Made by a program: the position numbers and the translations under genes
In this document: piece after piece, positions 52,127 to 60,861 of the stretch
Position numbering within the stretch: the stretch's first letter is position 1
Layout of the letters: each line of letters begins with the position of its first letter
Notes under the pieces: generated by a model
The model's database searches: none
Seen by the model: the letters and a program-made list of their open reading frames with translations, nothing else
Told to the model about the DNA's origin: nothing
Source of the DNA: Streptomyces sp. ISL-1
Lineage (GTDB): Bacteria; Actinomycetota; Actinomycetes; Streptomycetales; Streptomycetaceae
DNA length: 64,000 bases
NCBI RefSeq assembly: GCF_018614585.1
Contig: NZ_JAGGOI010000053.1
Span: 1 to 64,000, forward strand
Reading direction: 5' to 3'

Positions 52127-53467
52127 ATGAGCAGGCGCTGGACCGCGCGTCTGGCCCTGGCGGCGGGCGCAGCGGCGCTTCTGGTGCTGGTGGTCTTCGC
52201 CGGGCTCGGAAGCCTCGTGCTCATGGGGGTGGGGTGGGCAGGACTGGCGCTCACGGCGGCCGGCGTGTGGTGGATGCTCACCCACACCGGCTGGATCAGG
52301 GTGCTGGCCGCGCTGCTGGTGGTCGCCGCGCCGCTCGGTGTCCTGTTTCTGTACACGGCTGCCGGGCTGCTGTGGGTCGTACTGGTCTCGCTCGGCCTCT
52401 GGGCGCTGGCCGTTTCCGCAGGCAGGGCCGCACTTGTCGAAGACACCCCGCCAAGCATGCCGGAGCGCTCCGTCAGCCGGGCCGAGCGACCGTTCCTGAT
52501 CATGAATCCGCTCTCGGGCGGCGGAAAGGTCGAGAAGTTCCACCTGGCGGAGCGAGCCAGAGCCCTTGGTGCCGAGGTCGTCGTGCTGGATCCGGCCCAG
52601 CGGCAGGATGTGGCCGAGCTGGCGCGGCGGGCCGTCCAGGGTGGAGCCGACCTGCTCGGCGTCGCGGGTGGTGACGGTACGCAGGCCTCGGTTGCCGCTG
52701 TGGCTGCAGAGCACGACATTCCCTTCATGGTGATCAGTGCCGGCACCCGCAACCACTTCGCCATGGATCTGGGCCTGGACCGGCAGGATCCCTCCAGATG
52801 TCTGGAGGCACTGACCGACGGCGTCGAACTGCGCATCGACCTCGGCTACCTCCATGCGGGAGAGCCTGTGGACGTAAGTGCGGGGCGGGTCTTCATCAAC
52901 AACGCCTCGTTCGGCGTGTACGCGGAAGTCGTGCAGAGTCCCGCCTATCGCGACGACAAGGCCCGCACCACCCTGGAGATGCTGCCGGATCTGCTGACTC
53001 ACCACAGCGGCGCGCGGCTGAGTGTCCGTGCCGGTTCGCCGACCATGGACGGTCCCCAGGCCGTACTGGTGAGCAACAACCCCTATGAGAGGGGCGACTC
53101 GGCGGGACTGGGGCGCCGAGAGCGACTGGACTCCGGCGAGCTGGGGGTGCTTTGTGTCGGCGTCGGTAACGCCGCCGAAGCGACGGAGCTCCTGCTGCGT
53201 GGCGGGCAGGGCCGCGGGCTGACCGCGGCCACCGCCCGAGAGGTCGTCGTCGACGCCGACACTCCCCTCATCCCGGTCGGTGTCGACGGCGAGGCCCTGA
53301 TGTTGGCCACCCCGGTGCACTGTCGCCTCGCGGCCGGTGCTCTGCGCGTGCGCGTGCCCCGGCACCGCCCCGGCGCGCCGCACGCCGCCCCGCCGATGGA
53401 CTGGCGCCGGGTGCGGTGTCTGGCGCTGACGATGGGGCGGGCCGCGGCAGGACGCGGTGCCGCCTGA
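52127..53467 (+). CDS. Diacylglycerol kinase/sphingosine kinase-fold protein with N-terminal membrane region
   Basis: 446 residues. Residues 8-105 form three or four hydrophobic helices; the DAGK catalytic domain follows: FLIMNPLSGGGK, GVAGGDGTQASVAAVA (nucleotide-binding GGDGT about 180), ISAGTRNHFAMDLGLD, INNASFGVYAEVV, and the C-terminal PVGVDGEALML. Phosphorylates a lipid or lipid-like alcohol. The catalytic signature is intact. ATG 52127 has GGGAGGT. The Pro/Arg/Ala-rich last 60 residues are unique. Could alternatively be a polyprenol or ceramide-type kinase. Confidence 0.9.
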   Translation: MSRRWTARLALAAGAAALLVLVVFAGLGSLVLMGVGWAGLALTAAGVWWMLTHTGWIRVLAALLVVAAPLGVLFLYTAAGLLWVVLVSLGLWALAVSAGRAALVEDTPPSMPERSVSRAERPFLIMNPLSGGGKVEKFHLAERARALGAEVVVLDPAQRQDVAELARRAVQGGADLLGVAGGDGTQASVAAVAAEHDIPFMVISAGTRNHFAMDLGLDRQDPSRCLEALTDGVELRIDLGYLHAGEPVDVSAGRVFINNASFGVYAEVVQSPAYRDDKARTTLEMLPDLLTHHSGARLSVRAGSPTMDGPQAVLVSNNPYERGDSAGLGRRERLDSGELGVLCVGVGNAAEATELLLRGGQGRGLTAATAREVVVDADTPLIPVGVDGEALMLATPVHCRLAAGALRVRVPRHRPGAPHAAPPMDWRRVRCLALTMGRAAAGRGAA

Positions 53468-53732
53468 GCGAACGGCAGGTGTCGGCCCGGCGGGTGTACG
53501 GCGTGCGGTACGCGTACGGGTACGCCCGGGTCTGTTGTCCGGGGGACCACCGGATTTTCCCGCACCCGGAGGGCGGTCACAGTTCGTTGGTGGGCGGAGG
53601 AGCAGCGGCGTCGGGCTTGGGCTGGGCGGGCTGTTCGACCCCGGGACGTCGGCCAGGGACAGATGGGGGTACCTCCCAAGGCCGCGTAGGGGGAGGGCGG
53701 GTAGGGGAACAACCCCGCCGCGGGCCCCCCGC

Positions 53733-54728
53733 TCAGCCGCCCAGAACCTTCGCCTCCAACTCCGCCGCCAGCCCCACCACCGGACGGTCCCCCCGCTGCG
53801 GCGGAATCCCCCCGATGGACTCCAGCCAGCCCCACGTGTCCGTCACCGTCGATGCGACCGGGCGGCAACTCAGGCCCGCCGCAAGGGCCTTGTCGACGTT
53901 CACGCCGTGGATCGCGCTGTGGAGCTCCGGCTGTTCCGCCCGCGGGATCCAGATCGGCAGGTCCGTCCAGGGCTCGATGCCCGCCGCCAGGATCGTCTCC
54001 GGCGGCGTCCAGCGGAGCTCCGCCGACGAGCCCGTGGCCCGCCCGCACGCCTCCAGCAGGTCGCCCATCGTCGTGTGCCCCGGCTCACTCACCACGTTGT
54101 ACGGGCCGCTCAGGCCCCGCTCCGCCGCCTGTACGACCCACTCGGCGAGGTCGCGTACGTCGATGTACTGCAGCGGCGTGCCCCGCGGACCCGGCGCGAG
54201 CACAGCGCCGCCGCGGGCGATCCGCCGCAGCCACCACGGCAGGCGGCCGATGTTCTCCCAGGGGCCGATGATCAGGCCCGCGCGCACCAGCAGCGCGCGC
54301 TCGTCGCCGAACGCGTCGAGCGCGGCCAACTCGCCGCCCCGCTTGGCCTGCGGGTACGGCACCTCGCCCGCGTCGGGCGAGCCTTCCACCACCGGGCTGG
54401 TCTCGTCGTGGCCGAGCGCCGGGGGCCAGGCGTACACGGAACAGCTCGACACATAGACGTAGCGGCCGACCCGACCCGCCAACAGCCGCGCCGCGTCCCG
54501 TACGACGGACGGCGCGGCCGACCAGGTGTCGACGACGACGTCCCACTCCCCGTCGGCCAGCGCCGCAAGCCCGTCGGGCGCGGTCCGGTCACCGAGCAGC
54601 GTGGTGACGCCGGCCGGCGCCTCGTGCCGTCCGCGGTGGAAGACCGTGACCTCCCAGCCTCGCCCCAGTGCCGACTCGACAACCGCACGGCCGACGAACT
54701 CCGTGCCCCCCAGAATCAGAAGTCTCAT
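53733..54728 (-). CDS. NAD-dependent epimerase/dehydratase (extended SDR)
   Basis: 331 residues. Rossmann motif LGGTEFVG at 6-13, substrate-binding Ser in VYVSSCSVYA, catalytic YxxxK as YPQAKRGGE, and the C-terminal PYNVVSEPGHTTMGDLLEACGRATG. The N-terminus and length resemble the group often called nucleoside-diphosphate-sugar epimerases or reductases, related to plant isoflavone/mRNA-binding CSP41-like SDRs. Substrate unknown. ATG 54728; the frame extends upstream but the Rossmann motif fixes this start. Confidence 0.88.
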   Translation of the reverse strand: MRLLILGGTEFVGRAVVESALGRGWEVTVFHRGRHEAPAGVTTLLGDRTAPDGLAALADGEWDVVVDTWSAAPSVVRDAARLLAGRVGRYVYVSSCSVYAWPPALGHDETSPVVEGSPDAGEVPYPQAKRGGELAALDAFGDERALLVRAGLIIGPWENIGRLPWWLRRIARGGAVLAPGPRGTPLQYIDVRDLAEWVVQAAERGLSGPYNVVSEPGHTTMGDLLEACGRATGSSAELRWTPPETILAAGIEPWTDLPIWIPRAEQPELHSAIHGVNVDKALAAGLSCRPVASTVTDTWGWLESIGGIPPQRGDRPVVGLAAELEAKVLGG

Positions 54729-54833
54729 GACAGCGACTCTGCCCGGTGGGGAGGGGCCAGGCACGCGATTCCGCTGCCCGCTGAAGGGGCCTACTCCCGC
54801 AACCACCGCGCGAGATGGCAACATGTGCGGACC

Positions 54834-55439
54834 ATGACAGATGCCCGGTCGCCGATACGCGCCTTTCGGGCCGCGCTTTTCGCGGCGGTGTGCATCGCGT
54901 TGGCCGCCATGGGGCATTCGTTGACGTCTGCCCATGACATCCCCATCCCCGCGCTGCTTACGGCCTTCGCGGCGACCTCGGCGCTCGGCTGGCTCGCCGG
55001 AGGGCGACGCCGCGGCGTCCCCGCCATCGGCACCGGCCTCCTCGCCGTACAGGGCGCCCTGCACCTGGTCTTCTCCGGAGCCGGCGGACCCCCGTCCCGG
55101 CACCACCATCACGCCGAGCCCGTCACCACAGCCATGGAAACCATGGACGCGGACGCCGGCATGCTCGCCGCCCACTTCGTCGCGGCCGCCGTCTGCGCGC
55201 TGTGGCTGGCCCGCGGCGAGGCGGCCTTCTTCCGGCTCGCCCACGCCGTCGGGCATCTCGCCTTCACCCCGCTGCGCCTGCTGCTCACCGTCGTACGGCT
55301 GCCCGCAGCCCCACGTCCGGTCCCGCAGAGCCCGCGGCCCCGGCGCCTGCATGGCGTTCACCTCACGCACGCGCTGACCCGGCGCGGCCCGCCCGCGTTC
55401 GCCGCACCCCTCGCCACGGCCCCCGGAGCAGCCGCCTGA
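54834..55439 (+). CDS. His-rich small membrane protein (PepSY partner)
   Basis: 201 residues (or from GTG 54825, which has GAGATGG at better spacing). Four hydrophobic helices; between helices 3 and 4 lies HHHHAEPVTTAMETMDADAGM, a His/Met/Asp-rich external loop suited to metal binding. Earlier part includes AMGHSLTSAHD. Resembles DUF2946-like proteins encoded with copper or heme systems, but not firmly. Followed by the PepSY gene 44 bp downstream on the same strand. Confidence 0.7.
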   Translation: MTDARSPIRAFRAALFAAVCIALAAMGHSLTSAHDIPIPALLTAFAATSALGWLAGGRRRGVPAIGTGLLAVQGALHLVFSGAGGPPSRHHHHAEPVTTAMETMDADAGMLAAHFVAAAVCALWLARGEAAFFRLAHAVGHLAFTPLRLLLTVVRLPAAPRPVPQSPRPRRLHGVHLTHALTRRGPPAFAAPLATAPGAAA

Positions 55440-55483
55440 CCTGGGGCCTGTCCCCATGTCAGCGTCAACTCCCAAGGACCACC

Positions 55484-56878
55484 ATGGCCATTGACGTCCC
55501 CACCCAGACCGACGAATCCGAGACAGCGCCGCCACGAGGCTCCATCTGGAGCGCACTGCGGCCCCTCGTCCTGCGTGTCCACTTCTACGCGGGGCTGCTC
55601 ATCGCGCCCCTGCTGCTCGTCGCCGCGACCAGCGGCCTGCTCTACTCTCTCTCCTTCCAGGCCGAGAAGATCCTCTACAGCGATGAGCTGACAGTCCCCG
55701 TCGGCGACCGCGCCGTCCCGCTCTCCGCCCAGGTCGACGCCGCCCGCAAAATCCGCCCCGACGGCACGGTGACCGCCGTCTGGCCCTCGTACGAGGACGG
55801 CGCGACCACCCGTGTACTGATGACCACCCCCGACGTCGAGGAGGGCAGGTCCCTCGCCGTCTTCGTCGACCCGTACACCGCCGACGTACGCGGCGAACTG
55901 ACCTCCTACGGCAGCTCCGGCGCCCTCCCGCTGCGCACCTGGCTCGACGAGCTCCACCGCGATCTGCACCTGGGCGACCTCGGCCGCAACTACAGCGAAA
56001 TGGCCGCCAGTTGGCTCTGGGTCGTCGCACTCGGCGGCCTGCTGCTCTGGCTCGGCCGCCGGCGTACCGCGAAGCGCGCCCTGTTCGTCCCCGAACGCGG
56101 CGTCAAGGGCCGCCGCAGGACGCTCTCCTGGCACGGCTCGGTCGGCCTGTGGGCGGTGACCGGACTCGTTCTGCTCTCCGCCACCGGACTGACCTGGTCG
56201 CGGTACGCGGGCGAGAACATCGGCGCGGTCCAGGACCAGCTCGGCGGGGCCACACCCACCGTCTCCGCGACCCTCGAAGGCGGCGCCCACGATGGCCACG
56301 GCAGCGGACAAACAGGAGCCCACCAGGGCGCCGACGTCGGCGTGGACAAGGCCCTCGCAGCGGCCCGCGCCGCCGGCATCGACGGAAAGCTGTCGGTCGT
56401 CCTGCCGGCCGAGGGCAGCGGCTACATCGTCAAGGAGACCGACACCAAGTTCCCGGTCCATCTGGACTCGGTGGCGGTCGACCCGAAGGACGGCAAGGTC
56501 ATCGACGAACTACGGTTCGCCGACTACCCGCTGCTCGCCAAGCTGACCCGCTTCGGCATCGACGCCCACACCGGCGTCTTCCTCGGCCTGGCCAACCAGC
56601 TGGCCCTGGCCGCGCTCGCACTGGCCCTGATCCTGCTGATCCTGTGGGGCTACCGGATGTGGTGGTTGCGCAGGCCCACGAAGGACCGGAAGCTGAGCGC
56701 GGGCCGCGCCATCCCGCGCGGCGCGTGGCGCAAGGTGCCGATCACCATGCTCCTGCCGCTCGCCGCCGTGACCGCGGCGATCGGCTGGTTCGTCCCGATG
56801 CTGGGCATCAGCCTGCTGGTCTTCCTGGTGGCCGACCTCGCGTTCGCGGGCGTGACGAGGGCCCGGGCCCGCGCGTAG
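55484..56878 (+). CDS. PepSY-associated transmembrane protein
   Basis: 464 residues, four helices (about 28-52, 178-198, 219-240, 360-395 and further C-terminal helices), with the PepSY_TM layout: LRVHFYAGLLIAPLLLVAATSGLLY at the N-terminus, DLHLGDLGRNYSEMAASWLWVVALGG in the middle with conserved His, then WHGSVGLWAVTGLVLLSATGL. A His-rich external spacer (DGHGSGQTGAHQG) sits before the second PepSY lobe. Members act in iron-siderophore or metal reduction/uptake. ATG 55484 with AAGGA. Probably works with the His-rich protein upstream. Confidence 0.9.
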   Translation: MAIDVPTQTDESETAPPRGSIWSALRPLVLRVHFYAGLLIAPLLLVAATSGLLYSLSFQAEKILYSDELTVPVGDRAVPLSAQVDAARKIRPDGTVTAVWPSYEDGATTRVLMTTPDVEEGRSLAVFVDPYTADVRGELTSYGSSGALPLRTWLDELHRDLHLGDLGRNYSEMAASWLWVVALGGLLLWLGRRRTAKRALFVPERGVKGRRRTLSWHGSVGLWAVTGLVLLSATGLTWSRYAGENIGAVQDQLGGATPTVSATLEGGAHDGHGSGQTGAHQGADVGVDKALAAARAAGIDGKLSVVLPAEGSGYIVKETDTKFPVHLDSVAVDPKDGKVIDELRFADYPLLAKLTRFGIDAHTGVFLGLANQLALAALALALILLILWGYRMWWLRRPTKDRKLSAGRAIPRGAWRKVPITMLLPLAAVTAAIGWFVPMLGISLLVFLVADLAFAGVTRARARA

Positions 56879-56901
56879 CGGAAACCGGGCCCACGCTCAG
56901 C

Positions 56902-57483
56902 TCACGGAGCGTACTTGTAGCCGACCCGCCGCACGGTCTGGATCGTGCGGCGGTGCTCGGCGCCAAGCTTGCGGCGCAGCCGGGCCACATGGACGTCGAC
57001 CGTCCGGCCGTCGCCCACATGCCCGTAGCCCCACACGGTGGTCACCAACTGGTCGCGGGTGTGCACCCGTTGGGGGTGCGCCACCAGGTGCGCCAGCAGC
57101 TCGAACTCGAGATACGTCAGGTCCAGCGTCCGCCCGTCCACGTGGGCGGTGCGCCGGACGCTGTCGATCGTCACCGGACCCGCACCCTGCGCTCCGTCGG
57201 CGGGAGCTGCCGACGGCACCAGCGGGGGCCGCTGCTGATCGGCGGGTACGAGGACGAGGTAGCCGACCATCGGCGGCTGCCCCGGCAGGGTGGGCAGGGT
57301 GTGCTGGGGCGCGGGCAGCCAGGTGGCCCCCGGCGGCAGGAAGTCCGCCACATCGACGAGGCTGCCCGGCGCGACGACTTCGTCGCGGTCGACGGCACGC
57401 AGCCGGTGGCGGCCCGGATTCACGGGTTTGGGGTTGGCGGTGGTCGCAGCGGATACGGCGGAGAAGGTACGGGAGTTCGCCAT
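56902..57483 (-). CDS. Orphan OmpR/PhoB-type winged-helix regulator lacking a receiver domain
   Basis: 193 residues. The C-terminal half is a full Trans_reg_C winged helix (DLTYLEFELLAHLVAHPQRVHTRDQLVTTVWGYGHVGDGRTVDVHVARLRRKLG ... TVRRVGYKY). The first 95 residues are Pro/Ala/Val-rich and contain no aspartyl-phosphate pocket, so it is not a normal response regulator. Convergent with the PepSY gene and downstream of glnII on the same strand (409 bp apart). A small ORF encoding a CCR-containing peptide lies 90 bp upstream. Target unknown; nitrogen or metal control would be a guess. Confidence 0.85.
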   Translation of the reverse strand: MANSRTFSAVSAATTANPKPVNPGRHRLRAVDRDEVVAPGSLVDVADFLPPGATWLPAPQHTLPTLPGQPPMVGYLVLVPADQQRPPLVPSAAPADGAQGAGPVTIDSVRRTAHVDGRTLDLTYLEFELLAHLVAHPQRVHTRDQLVTTVWGYGHVGDGRTVDVHVARLRRKLGAEHRRTIQTVRRVGYKYAP

Positions 57484-57573
57484 GAGGGCTCAGCTCTTTC
57501 GCGCGGAGGAGTCGTCGAGTCGGTAGGACCGACGTACGTCGTGCGCGCTGGCCGAAGACCGGGGTGAGCGGCT

Positions 57574-57693
57574 TTAGAGGGCCTGCGCGTTCACCGCGCG
57601 GCAACACACCCGGTCGAAGTCATGGTGCTGCCGGGACGGCCAGAACGGCTCAAGGTCGGTGCGACCTGTCGCGATGTGCTTGAAGCTGGCCAT
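57574..57693 (-). CDS. Possible 39-residue leader peptide upstream of the orphan regulator
   Basis: ATG 57693, peptide beginning MASFKHIATGRTDLEP and ending RVCCRAVNAQAL. The basic mid-section and Cys-Cys-Arg near the end recall short actinobacterial leader peptides with clustered Cys/Arg codons, but the ribosome site is weak (GGGG) and I cannot confirm conservation. Confidence 0.35.
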   Translation of the reverse strand: MASFKHIATGRTDLEPFWPSRQHHDFDRVCCRAVNAQAL

Positions 57694-57825
57694 GCCCCTA
57701 TTGAAGCAGATGGCATCGTGGGGCAGCAGTGGCCTTTCGCACGTTGCTGTGTCGTTGCGGGGGACAACTGCGCACCGTGCGCCGAAAGCCTGCCCAAGGG
57801 GCACCTGGCGGGACGCGCGCCGAAG

Positions 57826-57854
57826 GGCGCCCACCGGCAGGACCGGTGGGCGCC
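57826..57854 (-). terminator. glnII terminator
   Basis: Perfect 12-bp stem GGCGCCCACCGG / CCGGTGGGCGCC with 5-nt loop, 39 bp beyond the glnII stop in its direction. Confidence 0.8.
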
Positions 57855-57892
57855 TTCTCGTACTCACTGTGCGGATCAGACCCGGGCGGGGA

Positions 57893-58915
57893 TCAGACCT
57901 GGCCGGCCTTCTCCAGGGCGGTGCAGCAGGTGTCGACGAGCAGCCGCGTCACCACATACGGGTCGACGTTGGCGTTCGGACGGCGGTCCTCGATGTAGCC
58001 CTTGCCGTCCTGCTCGACCTGCCAGGGGATACGGACCGAGGCGCCGCGGTCGGAGACGCCGTAGCTGTACTCGTTCCACGGGGCGGTCTCGTGCAGGCCG
58101 GTCAGCCGGTCGTCGATGCCCGCGCCGTAGTTCTTGACGTGATCGAGCGGCTTGGAGCCCTCGCCCAGCGACTCGCAGGCGGTGATGATCGCGTCGTAGC
58201 CCTCGCGCATCGCCTTGGTCGAGAAGTTGGTGTGCGCGCCCGCGCCGTTCCAGTCGCCCTTGACCGGCTTGGGGTCGAGCGTCGCGGAGACCTCGAAGTC
58301 CTCGGCGGTGCGGTAGAGCAGCCAGCGCGCGACCCACAGCTGGTCGGAGACCTCCAGCGGGGCGAGCGGGCCGACCTGGAACTCCCACTGGCCGGGCATG
58401 ACCTCGGCGTTGATGCCGGAGATGCCCAGGCCCGCCTTGAGGCAGTTCTCCAGGTGCGCCTCGACGACGTCACGGCCGAAGATCTCGTCCGCGCCGACGC
58501 CGCAGTAGTAGCCGCCCTGCGCGGCCGGGAAGCCGGCCTCGGGGAAGCCGAGGGGGCGGGCGCCCTTGAAAAACGTGTACTCCTGCTCGATGCCGAAAAT
58601 CGGCTCCAGCGCGGCGAACTTCTCCGCCACCTCGGCGAGCGCGGCACGCGTGTTGGACTCGTGCGGGGTCAGGTCCGTGTTGAGGACCTCGCACATGACC
58701 AGTACGTCGCCGTCGCCGCCGCGGATCGGGTCGGGACAGGAGAAGACCGGCTTGAGCACGCGGTCCGAGGCGTGGCCCTTGGCCTGGTTGGTGCTGGATC
58801 CGTCGAAGCCCCAGATGGGCAGCTCGGCTCCGTCGTTGAGGATCTTCGTCTTCGAACGGAGCTTGGCGGTCGGCTCGGTGCCGTCAATCCAGATGTACTC
58901 AGCCTTGAAGGTCAC
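57893..58915 (-). CDS. glnII: Glutamine synthetase type II
   Basis: 340-residue eukaryotic-type glutamine synthetase forming glutamine from glutamate, ammonia and ATP. Signatures: WGFDGSSTNQAKGHASD, FGIEQEYTFF, GPQ-like region GGYYCGVGAD, GINAEVMPGQWEFQVGP and the ATP-site DWNGAGAHTNFST. Start GTG 58915 after AAGGATGAGG; ATG 58924 is in frame and could be used. GSII lacks adenylylation control, so transcription matters: a GlnR box is centred about 73 bp upstream. Standard Streptomyces second GS beside glnA. Confidence 0.97.
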   Translation of the reverse strand: MTFKAEYIWIDGTEPTAKLRSKTKILNDGAELPIWGFDGSSTNQAKGHASDRVLKPVFSCPDPIRGGDGDVLVMCEVLNTDLTPHESNTRAALAEVAEKFAALEPIFGIEQEYTFFKGARPLGFPEAGFPAAQGGYYCGVGADEIFGRDVVEAHLENCLKAGLGISGINAEVMPGQWEFQVGPLAPLEVSDQLWVARWLLYRTAEDFEVSATLDPKPVKGDWNGAGAHTNFSTKAMREGYDAIITACESLGEGSKPLDHVKNYGAGIDDRLTGLHETAPWNEYSYGVSDRGASVRIPWQVEQDGKGYIEDRRPNANVDPYVVTRLLVDTCCTALEKAGQV

Positions 58916-58968
58916 GGGCCTCATCCTTTGCGGGTGCAGCGGTATGTCGCGCAGCATCGCAATTCGCG

Positions 58969-59006
58969 ATTTCCTGACCGTTGCCCGTGTGTGAACCCCA
59001 CGTTAC
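58969..59006 (-). promoter_or_regulatory. GlnR box upstream of glnII
   Basis: On the glnII strand: GTAAC-n6-TTCAC-n6-GCAAC-n6-GAAAT, i.e. two a/b site pairs with exact 6-bp spacing, matching gTnAc-n6-GaAAc repeated. It ends 54 bp before the GTG start. GlnR activates glnII under nitrogen limitation in S. coelicolor. The b1 element GTTCAC also resembles a PhoP direct-repeat unit. Confidence 0.85.
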
Positions 59007-59179
59007 GCCGGACCGGTGACGGTCTCGCCGGCGTCCATCCGCTCGACCCCCTGCTTGAGCGCGCGACCGCGAGCGAACGGGCGGAAGTCGCACCGGAGTG
59101 CCGCGGCCGGCTGACGAAAACGTAGCACCGGTGGCCTTGCGTCCCCCGGGATTTTTCGGCGGTCGGCACACTGGACTGC

Positions 59180-60094
59180 ATGAAGAAGCCCGCAAAGCAG
59201 CTGCGTATCGGACTCCTCGGCGCCGGTCCCTGGGCGGAGCGCACCCAGGCTCCCGCCCTCGCCGCCCACCCGGACGTCGACTTCGCCGGGGTGTGGGCGA
59301 GGCGGCCCGAGGCGGCCGCCGCCCTGGCCGCCGCATACGGCGCGACGGCCTACTCCGGCGAGGACGGCGCCGACGCCCTCTTCGCCGCCTGTGACGCGGT
59401 CGCCTTCGCGCTGCCGCCGGACGTTCAGGCGCCGCTCGCGGCCAGGGCGGCCGCGGCGGGCTGCCACCTTCTGCTGGACAAGCCGGTCGCGACGAGCGTG
59501 GCGGCGGCGCGGGAGACGGCGCTGGCGGCGGAGCTCGCCGGGGTTGCCTCGGTGGTCTTCTGCACGCTGCGGTTCGCCGCGGAAACCGCGCCCTGGATCG
59601 CCGAACAGGCGGCGGTGGACGGCTGGTTCACGGCCCACGTGCAGTGGCTCGGCTCGCTGTTCGCGCCCGGCGCGGACAGTCCGTACGCCGCGTCGCCGTG
59701 GCGTCGTGAGAAGGGCGGGCTGTGGGATGTCGGCCCGCATGTGCTGTCCGTACTGATCCCGGTCCTGGGCGATGTGACGGCGGTGGCGGCGGCGCGAGGG
59801 CCCGTGGACACCGCGCATCTGGTGCTGCGGCACGAGTCGGGTGCGTCGAGCACGGCGACGCTGGGCCTGAGCGCGCCGGTGAAGGCGGCGGGCGCGAGCA
59901 TCGAGCTCTTCGGCGATCGGGGCACGGTCGCGATGCCGCAGTGGAGCGACGCGGTGCGCTCGTTCGGCGCGGCGCTGGACGCGCTGCTGGAGTCGGCGCG
60001 TACGGGGCAGGCGCACGAGTGCGACGTGCGGTTCGGGTTGCGGCTGACCGAGATTCTCGGGGTGGCCGAGGCCGAGCTTCTGATGCGCGGGTAG
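59180..60094 (+). CDS. Gfo/Idh/MocA family oxidoreductase
   Basis: 304 residues. NAD(P)-binding Rossmann motif IGLLGAGPWAERTQAPALAAH at the N-terminus, LDKPVATSV (family EKP position as DKP) near 97, and a C-terminal alpha/beta domain (GGLWDVGPHVLSVLIPVLGDV). Usually sugar or inositol dehydrogenases; substrate unknown. ATG 59180 has no strong ribosome site. Divergent from glnII, sharing its promoter region, and convergent with the next gene across a long hairpin. Confidence 0.92.
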   Translation: MKKPAKQLRIGLLGAGPWAERTQAPALAAHPDVDFAGVWARRPEAAAALAAAYGATAYSGEDGADALFAACDAVAFALPPDVQAPLAARAAAAGCHLLLDKPVATSVAAARETALAAELAGVASVVFCTLRFAAETAPWIAEQAAVDGWFTAHVQWLGSLFAPGADSPYAASPWRREKGGLWDVGPHVLSVLIPVLGDVTAVAAARGPVDTAHLVLRHESGASSTATLGLSAPVKAAGASIELFGDRGTVAMPQWSDAVRSFGAALDALLESARTGQAHECDVRFGLRLTEILGVAEAELLMRG

Positions 60095-60109
60095 CCGGGA
60101 GCCGGCTGG

Positions 60110-60157
60110 GACGGTGCCGTGCTCCTCCGCCGGCGGGAGGAGGAGCACGGCACCGTC
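60110..60157. terminator. Perfect 19-bp stem terminator
   Basis: 60110-60128 pairs with 60139-60157 without mismatch, 10-nt loop. Serves the convergent oxidoreductase and DPBB-like genes. Confidence 0.85.
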
Positions 60158-60174
60158 CTGCTTTCGGCCATGGA

Positions 60175-60861
60175 TCAGCCGACGCGCTCGATCCGCGCCT
60201 TGCGGATCAGGAACTTGCCGGGCTCGCGGACCTGCTCGAAGGCCGCGTTGTTCAGCAGGGCGCAACTGCCGGAGACGGAGGTGACCTTGACAGTCGTCGA
60301 CTTGCTGTTGTCGAGGTTGGTCACCTTGAGGGTGGTGCCGACCGGGAACTGGCTGCTGGAGGCGGCGGGCGCGCCGCCCTCGCCGGACAGGGTCACGGTC
60401 GAGCCCGCGCAGACGACCTCGCCGCCGGCCCCCTGGTCGCCGCCCTGGTCGCCACCTTCAGCCGGGGGCTGCTCCTCGGCAGGCGGCTGTTCCTCCGCGG
60501 GCGGGGCGGCGGGCGGCTGCTCCTCGGCAGGGGGCTGCCCCTCGGCCGGAGGCTGCTCGGCGGGGGGAGCGGCCTCGCCTCCGCCCCCTCCGACCTCGCA
60601 CCCCGAAGCCTCCTGCTGCCGCTTGATCTGCTCGATCACGGCCTGCCGGTTGGCGATCCGCGCCTCGGACTGCGCGTCCGGATTCGCACGCTGGCCGGCG
60701 ATGAAATTCTCATTGTTCTGCAGGGCGGTGACCAGTCCGTCGCAGGCCACCGACGCCTGGCTGGTGCCGGTCATTGCCACTGCCGTACCGCCGATCGCGA
60801 CGGCGGCGCCGACGAGCAGAGCGATCTTCTTCTTCGGGCTGAGGGTCTTCTTGCGGGACAC
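60175..60861 (-). CDS. Secreted protein with PAEEQ repeats and DPBB-like C-terminus
   Basis: 228 residues. Start GTG 60861 with AGGAG 6 bp upstream. Lys-rich N-terminus and hydrophobic core form a signal peptide or anchor (IALLVGAAVAIGG). A helical segment (NPDAQSEARIANRQAVIEQIKRQQ) leads to a low-complexity linker of P-P-A-E-x-Q units (about residues 96-135), then a 70-residue C-terminus, VGTTLKVTNLDNSKSTTVKV...LLNNAAFEQV...LIRKARIERV, which resembles a double-psi beta-barrel (RlpA/expansin-like) fold. Function unknown; cell-wall association likely. Confidence 0.75.
   Translation of the reverse strand: MSRKKTLSPKKKIALLVGAAVAIGGTAVAMTGTSQASVACDGLVTALQNNENFIAGQRANPDAQSEARIANRQAVIEQIKRQQEASGCEVGGGGGEAAPPAEQPPAEGQPPAEEQPPAAPPAEEQPPAEEQPPAEGGDQGGDQGAGGEVVCAGSTVTLSGEGGAPAASSSQFPVGTTLKVTNLDNSKSTTVKVTSVSGSCALLNNAAFEQVREPGKFLIRKARIERVG

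Larger units (their letters stand above)
57484..57892. other. 409-bp gap between glnII and the orphan regulator
   Basis: Contains the glnII terminator (57826-57854), the possible leader ORF 57574-57693 and otherwise no gene or repeat I can support. Confidence 0.6.
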
